From: JACVRW01 sp963825345
GTDB taxonomy: Bacteria > Actinomycetota > Thermoleophilia > Solirubrobacterales > Thermoleophilaceae
NCBI GenBank assembly: GCA_963825345.1
Contig: CAWGSQ010000012.1
Coordinates: 248,001 to 312,000, forward strand
Length of the DNA stretch: 64,000 nt
Direction: 5' to 3'
Made by a program: the position numbers and the translations under genes. The notes below the pieces were generated by a model. It was not told the origin of the DNA and made no database searches. It saw nothing but the letters and a program-made list of their open reading frames with translations. This document shows, in pieces, positions 1-8,900 of the stretch. Position 1 is the stretch's first letter. Each line of letters opens with the position of its first letter.

Positions 1-881
1 AGAAAGCGGAGCAGATAAGGGCGCTCGGCGCTGAGCCGGTCGCGCTCGACCTGCTCGATGGTGAGGCCGTGCGCCGCGCGGTGCTCCAGGCCGCGCCGGA
101 CGCGATCGTCCACCAGGCGACCGCCCTGTCGGACCTGAACTTCTCGCGCGATTTCGACCGCACGTTCGCGGAGACGAACAGGCTGCGGACCGAGGGCACC
201 GACGCACTGCTCGCCGCCGCGCGCGAGGCGAAGGTCGACCGGTTCGTCGCTCAGAGCTTCGCGAGCTACCGGACAGCACGCGAGGGCGCGTGGGTCAAGA
301 CCGAGGACGACGCGCTCGATCTCGCTCCGCCCGCGAAGGCGCGCGAGTCGTTCGCCGCGATGCGCCGCCTCGAGGAGGCGGTCACGAAGGCCGGCGGGAT
401 CGCGCTTCGCTACGGCGCCTTCTACGGCGCCGCCAACGACGGGCTGGTCGAGCCGGTGCGCAAGCGGCAGTACCCGATCATCGGCGACGGCGGGGGCTTC
501 GTCTCGTTCATCCATCTCGACGACGCCGCCGCAGCGACCGTGCTCGCGCTCGAACACGACGGGCCGGGCATCTTCAACATCGTGGACGACGAGCCGGCGC
601 CGGTACGCGAGTGGCTGCCGGCGCTCGCAGAGGCGCTTGGCGCCGGGCCACCCCGCCGCTTTCCCCGCTGGCTGGCACGGCTGGTGGCCGGCGATGTCGC
701 CGTCGTGATGGGCACCGAGACGCGCGGCGCCTCGAACGCCAAGGCCAAGCGCGAGCTCGGCTGGGAGCCGCGCTACCCGAGCTGGCGAGAGGGTTTCGCG
801 GCGACCTACGCGAGTGCCGCCCAGGCGGAGCGACGCACGCCCAACCCGGGCGCGCGGTCGTCGCTAGGCCAGACGGGCTAG
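1..881 (+). CDS. NAD(P)-dependent epimerase/dehydratase (SDR), 5' end cut off by window
   Basis: The frame is open from base 3 and ends in TAG at 879-881, so the true start and the N-terminal GxxGxxG nucleotide-binding loop lie outside the window. What is visible is an extended-SDR core: a VHQATALSDL-like stretch after the beta-alpha-beta unit, a Tyr-containing segment YRTAREGAW, LRYGAFYG where extended SDRs usually have LRxxxxYGP, and a substrate-binding C-terminal half ending in GWEPRYPSWREGF, which is typical of UDP-sugar epimerase relatives. The C-terminal tail of about 25 residues is low complexity. The substrate is unknown. A role in sugar-nucleotide or cofactor oxidoreduction is inferred from the family only. 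Confidence 0.8.
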   Translation, partial: KAEQIRALGAEPVALDLLDGEAVRRAVLQAAPDAIVHQATALSDLNFSRDFDRTFAETNRLRTEGTDALLAAAREAKVDRFVAQSFASYRTAREGAWVKTEDDALDLAPPAKARESFAAMRRLEEAVTKAGGIALRYGAFYGAANDGLVEPVRKRQYPIIGDGGGFVSFIHLDDAAAATVLALEHDGPGIFNIVDDEPAPVREWLPALAEALGAGPPRRFPRWLARLVAGDVAVVMGTETRGASNAKAKRELGWEPRYPSWREGFAATYASAAQAERRTPNPGARSSLGQTG

Positions 882-900
882 CTCCGCTAGTAGCCGATCG

Positions 901-1095
901 GTCAGTGGATGGATCCCCTTCTACGCCGCCTGGCTCGCGGCGCCCGGCGCCGAGGTCCCTGTCGCCGTTGACCCCAAGGACCCGGCGAAGGCCGTCGTCG
1001 ACTGGGCTGCCGCCGCCAACGAGCCGAGCCGGACCCCAGGGCGGCTGGACGACCCGCCACCGGACGGCAGCGCGGCCGCGCTCCTCGCGCAGTAA
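901..1095 (+). pseudogene. Protein-like 3' fragment without a start codon
   Basis: Frame +1 reads WIPFYAAWLAAPGAEV followed by a charged, Ala-rich tail and ends in TAA at 1093-1095. Residue use looks coding, with balanced acidic residues and regular third-position G/C. There is no plausible ATG/GTG/TTG start in frame between the preceding SDR stop and this stretch. The family is not recognised. It may be the 3' end of a gene whose front was lost next to the SDR gene; random open frame in GC-rich DNA is the alternative. Confidence 0.3.
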
Positions 1096-1249
1096 CAAAG
1101 CAGCGGTTACGCTTGCGCCAGTAGCGCCTGCCGGCACCGCGACGGAAGCCGCTGAAGGCTCGCACAACGCCGGCTGCGTTGGGGCGCGACGGACGCGCGT
1201 ATTCGCAGTCACCGGTAGCCGTCGGCGCTTGCTGGATACCGACCGCAGC

Positions 1250-2064
1250 GTGAACAGGGGCGGGATCGGTGTCTTCCGCGTTGCCCTCGGTCGGTTCAAG
1301 TGGAACCAGACCTATCGGATCGTGACCGCGCCGCGGCGGGTCAATGGATCGCTGCGCTGCGAGGGTGATCGCCAGACCTATCGCGTGAACTGTGGCCGCG
1401 ATGCGGTGCTCGATATAGGCCGCCCGACGACCAACTGCTATCCCCTGCCGACGGGGCCGGCGGCCCTCGAAGGGAGCGTGACCACAACCTACGGGAACCA
1501 GGGGCTCACGCAGGTATTCACGTCGGCCGTGCGCCTGACGCGAATCGCGAAGCCAGGCCGGGGCAATGTCCAGGGAGGGCTTCACGATGCGACCCTTGCG
1601 TACCAGACAGCTCCCGGGACGATGAACTGGACAGAGTCGGGCACACACACCGGCACCGGATGCACCTATGAAGGGTCGGTCAGCTGGCGGTCGGCTCGGA
1701 GCGGCCGGACGCCGGGGCCGACCCGCCTGACCCGGCCTGGGCGCGGCTGGTGTTCGAGCTCGGCACGCGCCACTTCGGTCCCGGCATCCGCTACCACGTC
1801 CAGAGCGAGGGCTACCACTACGGGGACCTGACCTGGACCTGCAATGGCACGCCGCGCCCTGGTATCGACCGGCTGTATCCGGGCTGGTTCGACTTCGCTG
1901 GTTCGCTCTACTCGAAGGGGTCCGAGTTCGAGCCGGGCGTCCACACCGAGGCCGTCCGCGAGGACCGCACGCTCGGCGGCGTCTACAACATGGACGGCAT
2001 CGAGGGCGGTGGGGACAACGGGTCGACCGCGCGGATCGAGTGGAGCCTGCGCCCAGCCGAGTAG
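1250..2064 (+). pseudogene. Hypothetical Cys-containing (probably secreted) protein, frameshifted
   Basis: Two open stretches in different frames join into one protein-like sequence. The first (frame +2, from about 1250 or earlier) contains NGSLRCEGDRQTYRVNCG and ends near TGCTYEGSV at about 1680. The second (frame +1) continues QLAVGSERPDAG and LVFELGTRHFGPGIRYHV and ends in EWSLRPAE at 2064. The switch falls near 1675-1690 and needs a single-base indel. The Cys pattern and the Gly/Tyr/Thr-rich composition suggest a beta-rich extracellular protein, but no signal peptide is visible at the presumed start and no family is recognised. It is either a decayed gene or a sequencing error. Confidence 0.5.
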
Positions 2065-2070
2065 GAGGCC

Positions 2071-2871
2071 TCAGCCTTGGAGCATCCCCCAACTCTGGAT
2101 CAGGGTGAAGGTCGTGCCCCATCTCCCCGGCTCGGCGATCTCGGCCTCGGCCTCGCGGCGTAGCGAGGCAAGCTCGTCCTCGCTCAGCGTCTCAAGCAGC
2201 CGCGACTCGAGCGCGACGCTGAACTGAAGCGGCAGGCGCAAATAGGGATGGCCTGGCCTGAGCGCGATCACGTGTGCGTCGATCTCCGGCTCCTCAACAC
2301 CGATACCGCGGAGCAGTTCAGCGAGGCCGCGGCCCGCCTCGCCGCCCAGGCCGGCAAAGATCTCGGAGAGCAAGCGGATCAGTCGCTCGGCCGCAGGGGC
2401 GGGGGGATTGAAATGCCACGAGCCCAGGTCCCACTCCTCCAGGACCACTGAGCCACCCGGCTTGACCAAACGCTGGTGCGAGGCCACCTGCTCGGGGCCA
2501 CGCCCGAGCGGGGCTATCAGGTAACGGGCATGGACGAGGTCGAACGATTGCGGCTCCAGCTTGCTGTCGAAGACATCGTCGACGACGAGCTCCACGTTGG
2601 AGATCCCTTCTTCCTCCAGAAATGAACGAGCGGCATCGAGGAGGCTCTCGTCGATGTCCGCACCCACGACCTGGCCGGAGGGACCGACCCACTCGCTGAG
2701 GATCCGAAGCCAGCCCAGGGCTCCACAGCCGACGTCCAGAGCACGTCCGCCTGATCCACTGCCGACCTTCGAAAGGAGCCGCCGTCCGGTGGGTTCCCAA
2801 ACGCGTGATTGCAGCTGCAGACGCTGCAACTCCGAAGGTTGGTTGGCCAGCAGGTACTCCTCCTGCGACAC
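2071..2871 (-). CDS. Class I SAM-dependent methyltransferase
   Basis: This 266-residue protein has the class I methyltransferase fold. Motif I is LDVGCGALGW (about residues 45-54), an acidic residue ends strand 2 (VVGADIDESLL), and there is a VELVVDDVFD motif and a post-motif FDLVHARYLI. A PGGSVVLEEWD segment (about 140) resembles ubiquinone/menaquinone- and small-molecule O/C-methyltransferases. The C-terminal half (AAERLIRLLSEIF onward) is the usual substrate-binding cap. The substrate cannot be inferred. The gene ends close to the adjacent kinase gene on the same strand but with a short gap, so co-transcription with the two-component pair is possible. Confidence 0.8.
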   Translation of the reverse strand: MSQEEYLLANQPSELQRLQLQSRVWEPTGRRLLSKVGSGSGGRALDVGCGALGWLRILSEWVGPSGQVVGADIDESLLDAARSFLEEEGISNVELVVDDVFDSKLEPQSFDLVHARYLIAPLGRGPEQVASHQRLVKPGGSVVLEEWDLGSWHFNPPAPAAERLIRLLSEIFAGLGGEAGRGLAELLRGIGVEEPEIDAHVIALRPGHPYLRLPLQFSVALESRLLETLSEDELASLRREAEAEIAEPGRWGTTFTLIQSWGMLQG

Positions 2872-2889
2872 GGCCCACAGTATCCCGCC

Positions 2890-3987
2890 TCAGGCGGGGC
2901 CAGTGTGCGGTGGCGCGGCGGGTAGTTGCACCGTGGCGTGGAGTCCCCCGGCGGCCCGGGGGGTGAGGGTGAAGGTTCCGTCGTGTGCTTGGGTGATGCT
3001 CTTGACGATTGCCAGGCCGAGGCCGACCCCCGAGTGGTCGGTGCGTATGCGTTTCGTACCGCGCTGAAACGGCTCGACCAGGGTGGCGACCAGCTGTGGG
3101 GTGAGCTTCTCGCCGGTGTTCTCGACGCTGAGCACCACATTCTTGGGGTGAGCGCTGGTCGTGACCCACACGGTGCCCTGTTCAGCCAGATTGTGGACGA
3201 TCGCGTTGTGCACAAGGTTCGTACCCAACTGCAGCAGGAGCGCGTGTGAGCCGATGGTGGGGGTCATGTCGCCGGAGGTCTCGATGGTGACGCCGCGCTT
3301 TTCCGCGGAAGGGAGGAGCGTTTCAGTGGCCTCTTCCGCAATGAGGGACAGGTCGACGTGGTCTCGGGCGAAGGAGCGCTGGTCGGCGCGGCTCAGCAGG
3401 AGCAATGCTTCAGTGAGGTCGATCGCTCGGGTGTTGACGGCGTGGAGGCGGTCGACGAGTTCGCCGTTGTCGCGGTTCGGATCGTTGCGGGCAACGTCGA
3501 GAAGTGTCTGCGTGACCGCCAGCGGGGTGCGCAGTTCGTGGGAGGCGTTGGCTGCGAATCTCTGCTGTTCGGCGACGTGGGCTTCGAGCCGCGCGAGCAT
3601 GGCGTCGAAGGCGTCGGCGAGTTCGCGGAACTCGTCCTTGCGGCCTTCCAGCTGGATTCGGTGGGAGAGGGATCCGGTCGCGGCCATGCGTGTGGCGCTT
3701 GTGATGCGAGTAAGGGGGGCGAGCATGTGGCCGGCGAGAAGCCACCCTCCCAGGAGACCGAACACGAGCAGGAACGCCAACATGATGGCCGCCTTTGGAG
3801 CGAAAGCATCCAGGAGGTCGGAGCGGGTGGGACTCTGGGGGCCCGGTCCTACTAGGACCTCGGGTACGTAGCGCAGCAGGAACACCCACACGACGGCGAG
3901 CAGCAAGACGCCGGCGAGCATGAGGAATCCGACGTAGCTGAGGGTGAGTTTGAGGCGAACGCTCAAGCCAGGTGCTCTATCCACCAC
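2890..3987 (-). CDS. Membrane sensor histidine kinase (VanS-like)
   Basis: The 365-residue protein has two predicted membrane helices (about 14-40 and 66-90) bracketing a short extracytoplasmic loop. A HAMP linker follows (about 88-140), then a DHp domain with the phosphoacceptor His150 in NASHELRTPL, and a HATPase domain with N box NLVHNAIVHN, ENTGE and GVGLGLAIV. The loop is only about 25 residues, so it may sense within the membrane or through a partner. The start overlaps the end of the response regulator by 11 bases, indicating one transcript. The neighbouring VanY-like peptidase suggests a cell-wall signal; this is inference. Confidence 0.88.
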   Translation of the reverse strand: MVDRAPGLSVRLKLTLSYVGFLMLAGVLLLAVVWVFLLRYVPEVLVGPGPQSPTRSDLLDAFAPKAAIMLAFLLVFGLLGGWLLAGHMLAPLTRITSATRMAATGSLSHRIQLEGRKDEFRELADAFDAMLARLEAHVAEQQRFAANASHELRTPLAVTQTLLDVARNDPNRDNGELVDRLHAVNTRAIDLTEALLLLSRADQRSFARDHVDLSLIAEEATETLLPSAEKRGVTIETSGDMTPTIGSHALLLQLGTNLVHNAIVHNLAEQGTVWVTTSAHPKNVVLSVENTGEKLTPQLVATLVEPFQRGTKRIRTDHSGVGLGLAIVKSITQAHDGTFTLTPRAAGGLHATVQLPAAPPHTGPA

Positions 3988-4672
3988 CCTCTCCCTCCCG
4001 TTCGGGGCCGGATTGGGTGTCGATGCGGTAGCCGACGCCGGTCACGGTGGCGATGATCCAGGGTTCGCCGAGGCGTTTGCGCAGTGCCGAGACCGTGATG
4101 CGCACGGCGTTGGTGAACGGGTCTGCGTTCTCATCCCACGCCCGTTCCAGTAGCTCTTCGGCGCTGACGACACCGCCTTCGGCCGCGACGAGGACTTCGA
4201 GCACCGCGAACTGCTTGCGGGTCAGCGCGACGTGGCGGCCGTCGCGGTAGACCTCGCGGCGGAACGGATCCAGCCGCAGACCTGCGATCTCTTGCACAGG
4301 CGGCCTGTTGTGGGCGCGCCTGCGGTCGAGCGCTCTGAGACGGAGTACGAGCTCTTGGAGTTCGAACGGCTTCGTAAGGTAGTCGTCGGCGCCGAGCCCG
4401 AACCCGGAGGCCTTGTCGTCGAGACGGTCGGCAGCGGTGAGCATGAGGATCGGCATGCCGCTGTCGGAGGCCACGATGCGTTCGGCGATCTCATCACCGG
4501 AGGGCCCGGGGATGTCGCGGTCGAGGATGGCGATGTCGTAGGCGTTGAGGCCCAGCAGCTCCAGAGCGGCGTCGCCGTCACCTGCGATGTCTGCCGCGAT
4601 CGCCTCCAGGCGTAGGCCATCGCGGATGGCCTCCGCCATATAGGGCTCGTCCTCAACGAGCAACACGCGCAT
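3977..4672 (-). CDS. OmpR/VanR-family response regulator
   Basis: The 231-residue protein has a receiver domain (1-115) with acidic pocket VEDEP, phospho-acceptor Asp51 (AILDRDIPG), a conserved Thr (LMLTAADR) and Lys in the DDYLTKPF motif. It is followed by a winged-helix DNA-binding domain (about 125-222) containing LTRKQFAVLEVL and VTGVGYRID. It lies upstream of and overlaps its cognate kinase gene. The start is 49 bases from the divergent VanY-like gene, and the spacer holds 11-bp-spaced direct repeats that fit tandem binding by this family. Likely self-regulating and controlling the divergent gene. Confidence 0.9.
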   Translation of the reverse strand: MRVLLVEDEPYMAEAIRDGLRLEAIAADIAGDGDAALELLGLNAYDIAILDRDIPGPSGDEIAERIVASDSGMPILMLTAADRLDDKASGFGLGADDYLTKPFELQELVLRLRALDRRRAHNRPPVQEIAGLRLDPFRREVYRDGRHVALTRKQFAVLEVLVAAEGGVVSAEELLERAWDENADPFTNAVRITVSALRKRLGEPWIIATVTGVGYRIDTQSGPEREGEGGG

Positions 4673-4690
4673 GCTCCGATGCTAGAGCTG

Positions 4691-4727
4691 GCACATATCG
4701 TCGGCATATCGAAAACCACATATGTGC
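4691..4727. promoter_or_regulatory. Candidate OmpR-type operator between regulator and VanY-like gene
   Basis: The spacer holds CATATCG at 4694-4700 and again at 4705-4711, 11 bp apart, plus the palindrome CACATATGTG at 4717-4726, which covers the annotated ATG at 4722. GCACATAT (4691) and ATATGTGC (4720) also form an inverted repeat. OmpR-family proteins bind direct repeats spaced by about one helical turn, so this is a plausible shared operator. AT-rich in an otherwise GC-rich neighbourhood. Confidence 0.5.
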
Positions 4728-5396
4728 TGGCAACACCACGCTGCCTTCAATGGCGGTGTGATCTATAGGCAACCAGCACGAACAACGACACGTGGGATTC
4801 GGATTCGCAAGATCCGGGCCGCCGGCCTGGTCGTCGTCATCGCGGCGATCGCCGCAGCGGTCGGCCACCAGTTGCCGGCGTCGTCGTCCTCGACGGCCGC
4901 ATCACCCAACGATGTCCTTCCCAGTGAGCACCGTGGTGCACTTGGCGAGGCTGGCGGTGGCGTGCCCGACGACACGACGGTCTTCGACGACGAGGTTCCG
5001 GGTGTAGCCAACCTCGACTCTGATCTGCTCGGTGCGCTGCGCCAAGCGGCGACTGACGCCGCGGTCGCTGGCGTCGAGTTCCACGTCGATAGCGGCTGGC
5101 GTTCCCCGGAGTACCAGGAGCACCTACGCCAGGAGGCAGTCTCGAAGTACGGATCCGAAGCGGAAGCCGCTCGATGGGTGGCCACCGCGGAGACATCTCC
5201 TCACGTGTCCGGGGACGCGGTCGACATCGGGCCCTCCGCTGCCGAGGCGTGGCTGTCCGAGCACGGCGCCGACTACGGGCTGTGCCAGATCTACGGCAAC
5301 GAACGCTGGCACTACGAACTGCGACCCGAAGCCATCCAGCAAGGTTGCCCCCCGATGTACGCCGACCCCACGCAGGATCCAAGGATGCAGCAGTAG
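4722..5396 (+). CDS. VanY-like D-Ala-D-Ala carboxypeptidase (M15B)
   Basis: The 224-residue protein has one N-terminal membrane anchor (about 33-47, AAGLVVVIAAIAAAVG), a disordered Ser/Ala linker, and an M15 peptidase domain. Metal-site motifs are visible: SPHVSGDAVDIG (SxHxxGxAxD) and ERWHYEL (ExWH), with SGWRSPEYQ upstream. These enzymes trim the terminal D-Ala from peptidoglycan stems outside the cell. The ATG at 4722 overlaps a palindrome in the putative operator; an in-frame GTG at 4758 would shorten the protein by 12 residues and is a credible alternative start. Divergent from the two-component genes, as in van-type clusters, but no VanHAX ligase genes are present here. Confidence 0.85.
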   Translation: MCWQHHAAFNGGVIYRQPARTTTRGIRIRKIRAAGLVVVIAAIAAAVGHQLPASSSSTAASPNDVLPSEHRGALGEAGGGVPDDTTVFDDEVPGVANLDSDLLGALRQAATDAAVAGVEFHVDSGWRSPEYQEHLRQEAVSKYGSEAEAARWVATAETSPHVSGDAVDIGPSAAEAWLSEHGADYGLCQIYGNERWHYELRPEAIQQGCPPMYADPTQDPRMQQ

Positions 5397-5460
5397 GCGC
5401 CGGTCTCGAGCTCGATTCCGCTGCCCCGTCCACGAGCCGAATAGGGCGTACGCTCGCGGC

Positions 5461-5967
5461 GTGCGCAGATCTCAGGCCGCATTCGGCAGCGTCCTGTTCC
5501 TCCTCGTGGCGCCCGGCGTGGTGGCCGGCGTCGTGCCGTGGCTGCTGACTGGCTGGCGGTCCTCGAATCCGGCGACTGCCGTCGTCGTACTCGGTTCGGC
5601 TCTGATCGCTCTCGGCACTGGCGTCCTCCTGCATGCGTTCGGCCGCTTCGTCTTCGAGGGGCGTGGGACGCCGGCACCGATCGCGCCTACGGAGCGGCTC
5701 GTGGTCGGCGGGCTGTATCGCCATGTGCGCAATCCGATGTACCTCGCCGTCGGCGCAACAATCGTGGGCCAGGCGCTCGTTCTCGGACGCCCGGTCCTGC
5801 TCGCGTACGCGGCCGCGTTCGGGCTCGTCGTCGCCACGTTCGTGTGGAGCTACGAAGAGCCGACGCTGAGGGCGCGCTACGGCGAGGAGTACACCGCGTA
5901 CCGGCGCGCCGTGCCGGCCTGGTGGCCTCGCCTGCGGCCTTGGACGCCCAAACCTCGCCAGCGCTGA
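5461..5967 (+). CDS. Isoprenylcysteine carboxyl methyltransferase (ICMT)-family membrane protein
   Basis: A GTG start gives 168 residues with four to five hydrophobic helices. The family signature is clear near the C-terminal half: GLYRHVRNPMYLAVG, then a hydrophobic segment, then YEEPTLRARYGEEYTAYRRAVPAWWP. This is the phospholipid/isoprenylcysteine methyltransferase core (SAM-binding, membrane-embedded). Bacterial members mostly have unknown substrates, so lipid or small-molecule methylation is an inference. It stands alone, in tandem after the VanY-like gene with a 64-base gap. A longer frame exists upstream but overlaps the peptidase and has non-coding composition. Confidence 0.82.
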   Translation: MRRSQAAFGSVLFLLVAPGVVAGVVPWLLTGWRSSNPATAVVVLGSALIALGTGVLLHAFGRFVFEGRGTPAPIAPTERLVVGGLYRHVRNPMYLAVGATIVGQALVLGRPVLLAYAAAFGLVVATFVWSYEEPTLRARYGEEYTAYRRAVPAWWPRLRPWTPKPRQR

Positions 5968-5990
5968 GCTATTCGGCGCGGGCCGGCTCG

Positions 5991-8900
5991 TCAGGGCACC
6001 GGTATCGGCTGCCAGTCGGGCATGTCGAACGTGTGGTCCGTGTTGTTCGTCGGCAGCGGCGTGACGGGCACAGCCGCATTCTCGGTGATGACCCTGGTCA
6101 TCACGAAACGGCTGCCGTTCTGATGGCTGCGCGCGAAGGTCACGCTCAGCCCGTCGGGTGCCCACGCCGGATGGGAGTCCTCGACCGTCGTCCCACTCGT
6201 GTTGGAGCCGAAGGGGAACGTGAGCTGCGTGAGGTTCGAGCCGTCCGCGTCGATGATCCAGAGGCGGTGCCGCCGGACCGTGTCACTCGGGATCGACTGG
6301 TCGCTGGTGAAGATGATCCGCCCGCCACCTGGCGACCAGTCCGGCGCGCCTTCCTCGATGAACCGAGTGTTCGTCAGGTTGCGCATGTTCTGCCCGTCGG
6401 GCGAGAAGGTGAAGAGGTCGTAGGCATTCCCTTCACTGATCCCTTGACTGGCCGCTGTGATCCTCCGGCCGTCGGGAGACCAGGACGGCTGCGTGAGGCG
6501 CGCCGTGTCTGTGCCTGGAATCAGGGTCGGCGTGCCGCCAGCCGCATCGACCACATAGATCCCCTGCGGGTTGCGGCTACGCCCCGCGAAGGCGATCCGA
6601 TTGCCATCGGGTGACCACGTGGCATCCACGTCGCCCAGGTTGTCGGTCAGCCGCACTGGGCTCTGCCCCGCGGCGTTGACGATCCAGATGCCGGGCTGCG
6701 CGGCGCCCTGCCTCGTGTACGCGATGCGCTGGCCGTCCGGCGACCAGGCCGGGGAGAACGGGTCCTCGCCCTCCGGGGTGAGCGTGACCGGGGCCGCCGG
6801 CGGAGCGATCGTCCAGAGCCGGCGCGGCGGGAAGTGCCCCCCGAGCCCGCGCGGGCTCTGGCCGACCGCCACGATCTTCCCGTTCGTGAACTGGGCTTGC
6901 GCGCCGCAGTTCGTGGCGGGATCGAGCAGCTCCGTGCGCTCGTCCGGGTCCCCGGCGTATAGGCCCGAGTAGGCCCAGTAGCAGAGCGCCTGCATGTCGG
7001 TGACGCTCGCCTCGTCGAATTCGACACTCACGCCGATGATGTCCTGCCGGACCTTCTCGAGCTTCGGCGCGCCCCGTACCGGCGTGCTGGTCGGGTCGAG
7101 GTCGAGCGGCGCCTTCTCGATACCGCCGGTGAAGCCATCCCCGTTCAGGTCCTGGCGCGACCAGTCGCGGTCGCCGGCGCTCGGCCGGCTTACGTTCGAG
7201 AACGACTCGAGGTCGTCCTCGTCGAAGGTGCCGTCTCCGTCGAAGTCGACGACCGCGTGCCGCACCGGAGCGGTCTGCTTCGTGGGCGCAGCCGCCTGGT
7301 CGAGACCGAGCGCCGCGTTGTACGCGTCGAGCCGCGGAGACGACGGCACATCGGTGTTGCAGCTCCCCGCGGCATTCGACAGCGCCGGGCGCGCGGTGGC
7401 CACCATCAGCTCGCGCATCTGCGGCGCGGTAAGCGTCGGCTCGATCGACCAGAGGAACGTAGCGAGGCCGGCGACCTCGGGCGAAGCCATCGACGTGCCG
7501 CTGTCGTTGCCCGCCTGTGAGCCGAAGAGGTGCGAGAAGACGTCCTCGCCCACGGTGGCGATCGTGCCGTTGCGGTTCGACAACGTCGACAAGCAGCCAG
7601 GCTCGAACGCCGGCGCGCCGGTGTCGCTCAGATTCTCGACGGCAAGCGTGTTCCGGAGTGCGGTCATCGGGAGGCCGAACGCGTTCTCGAGGTCCGACCG
7701 AACCGCGGCGTTCGACCATCGCGTGTTCCGGCCAGCCGAGTCGGCGCTGTTGCCGGCCGACGTCGCGTGGAGCATCCGATCCTCGAGGCCTTGAGAGTTT
7801 CGGACCAGCTGCGCCCAGTCCGAGCCCTCCAACTTCGATTGGAGGTCGGGCGTCGGGGTGGGCGGCCCCAGGCTCGTGTTGACGACAACGTTGCCGTTCA
7901 GGCCCTGCACGGTCTGAATGATCTGCACCCCGACCATCTGGTACGTGGCGCCGATCACGTCGAGCACATGCAGCCGCGTGGTCGCCGGAAAGACGCCTGT
8001 GACCTTGCCAGCGTCCGTGCCGTCGTTCGCGAAGCCAGACGCCGCTATGCCGACGACGTGGTAGCCGTGGGGGCTGCTCGTCGTGCGCACGCGCAGGTCG
8101 CCGCTGTTGTACGTCGCATCAACCTTGCTCGAGAGCGGGCCGTTGCCGAACTGGTCCGCGACGATCAGCGTCGGCCGGTCGGCGAGGTCGATCGCGCGCC
8201 GAGCGTTCCACGCCGCGGGCATGCGCATTGAGAAGAGGTGGCTCAGGCGCAGCGCGTCGGCGGACGGCAGCGGTGAGGCGAAGCCCGTTGGAATCTCCTG
8301 CGTCTCCGCGATCTGCGCGCGTTCCGCGCGCTCGACGCCTGGGCGGCCGCGGAGTCCGGCAAGCAGCGCATCGAGTGCCGCAAGGCTGCCGGGGTCGGGG
8401 ATTCCGACGGCGACATCCCGCCAGCCGTCGATCGCACCCACGATCGAGCCGTCGACGCTAGCTAGCGCCTCGTTGACCTGCTCGACCGTGGCGGAGCCAA
8501 CCATGCGGACCGCGATCTCCTTCCTGGCGATGCGCGCGCCCTCCGGCGTCGTCGAGATCGTGGCGTCCTCGTGCCGCGGATCCGCATCGACGTTCTTTAC
8601 CGCGCCGAGCGCCGTCGCGCCGGATTCGCCCGAGACCCCGCCCGGGGCGTGGTTCACGGCGACGCTCGCGGCGGAGGCGTTCCCTGCCGTGTCCGAGGCG
8701 GTCACCCCGATCGTGTTCGGTCCCTCGCCGAGCGGAACCTGGCACGTGAAGGCGTCCCCGTTTCGCGCTGCCGGCAGTCCGTTGCAGGCCACCGCCGCGA
8801 TGCCCGAGCCGCTGTCTCGCGCCACGCCACTCACCGTCGCGTTCGCCTCCCCGAACCATGCCTCCGCGCCGGGCGACTCGATCCTGAGCTCGGGCGGCGT

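Noticed and set aside
5032..5460. N-terminal extension of the ICMT-family protein
   Set aside because: It overlaps the VanY-like gene in another frame and has Arg/Ser/Pro shadow composition; the GTG at 5461 gives a normal family length.
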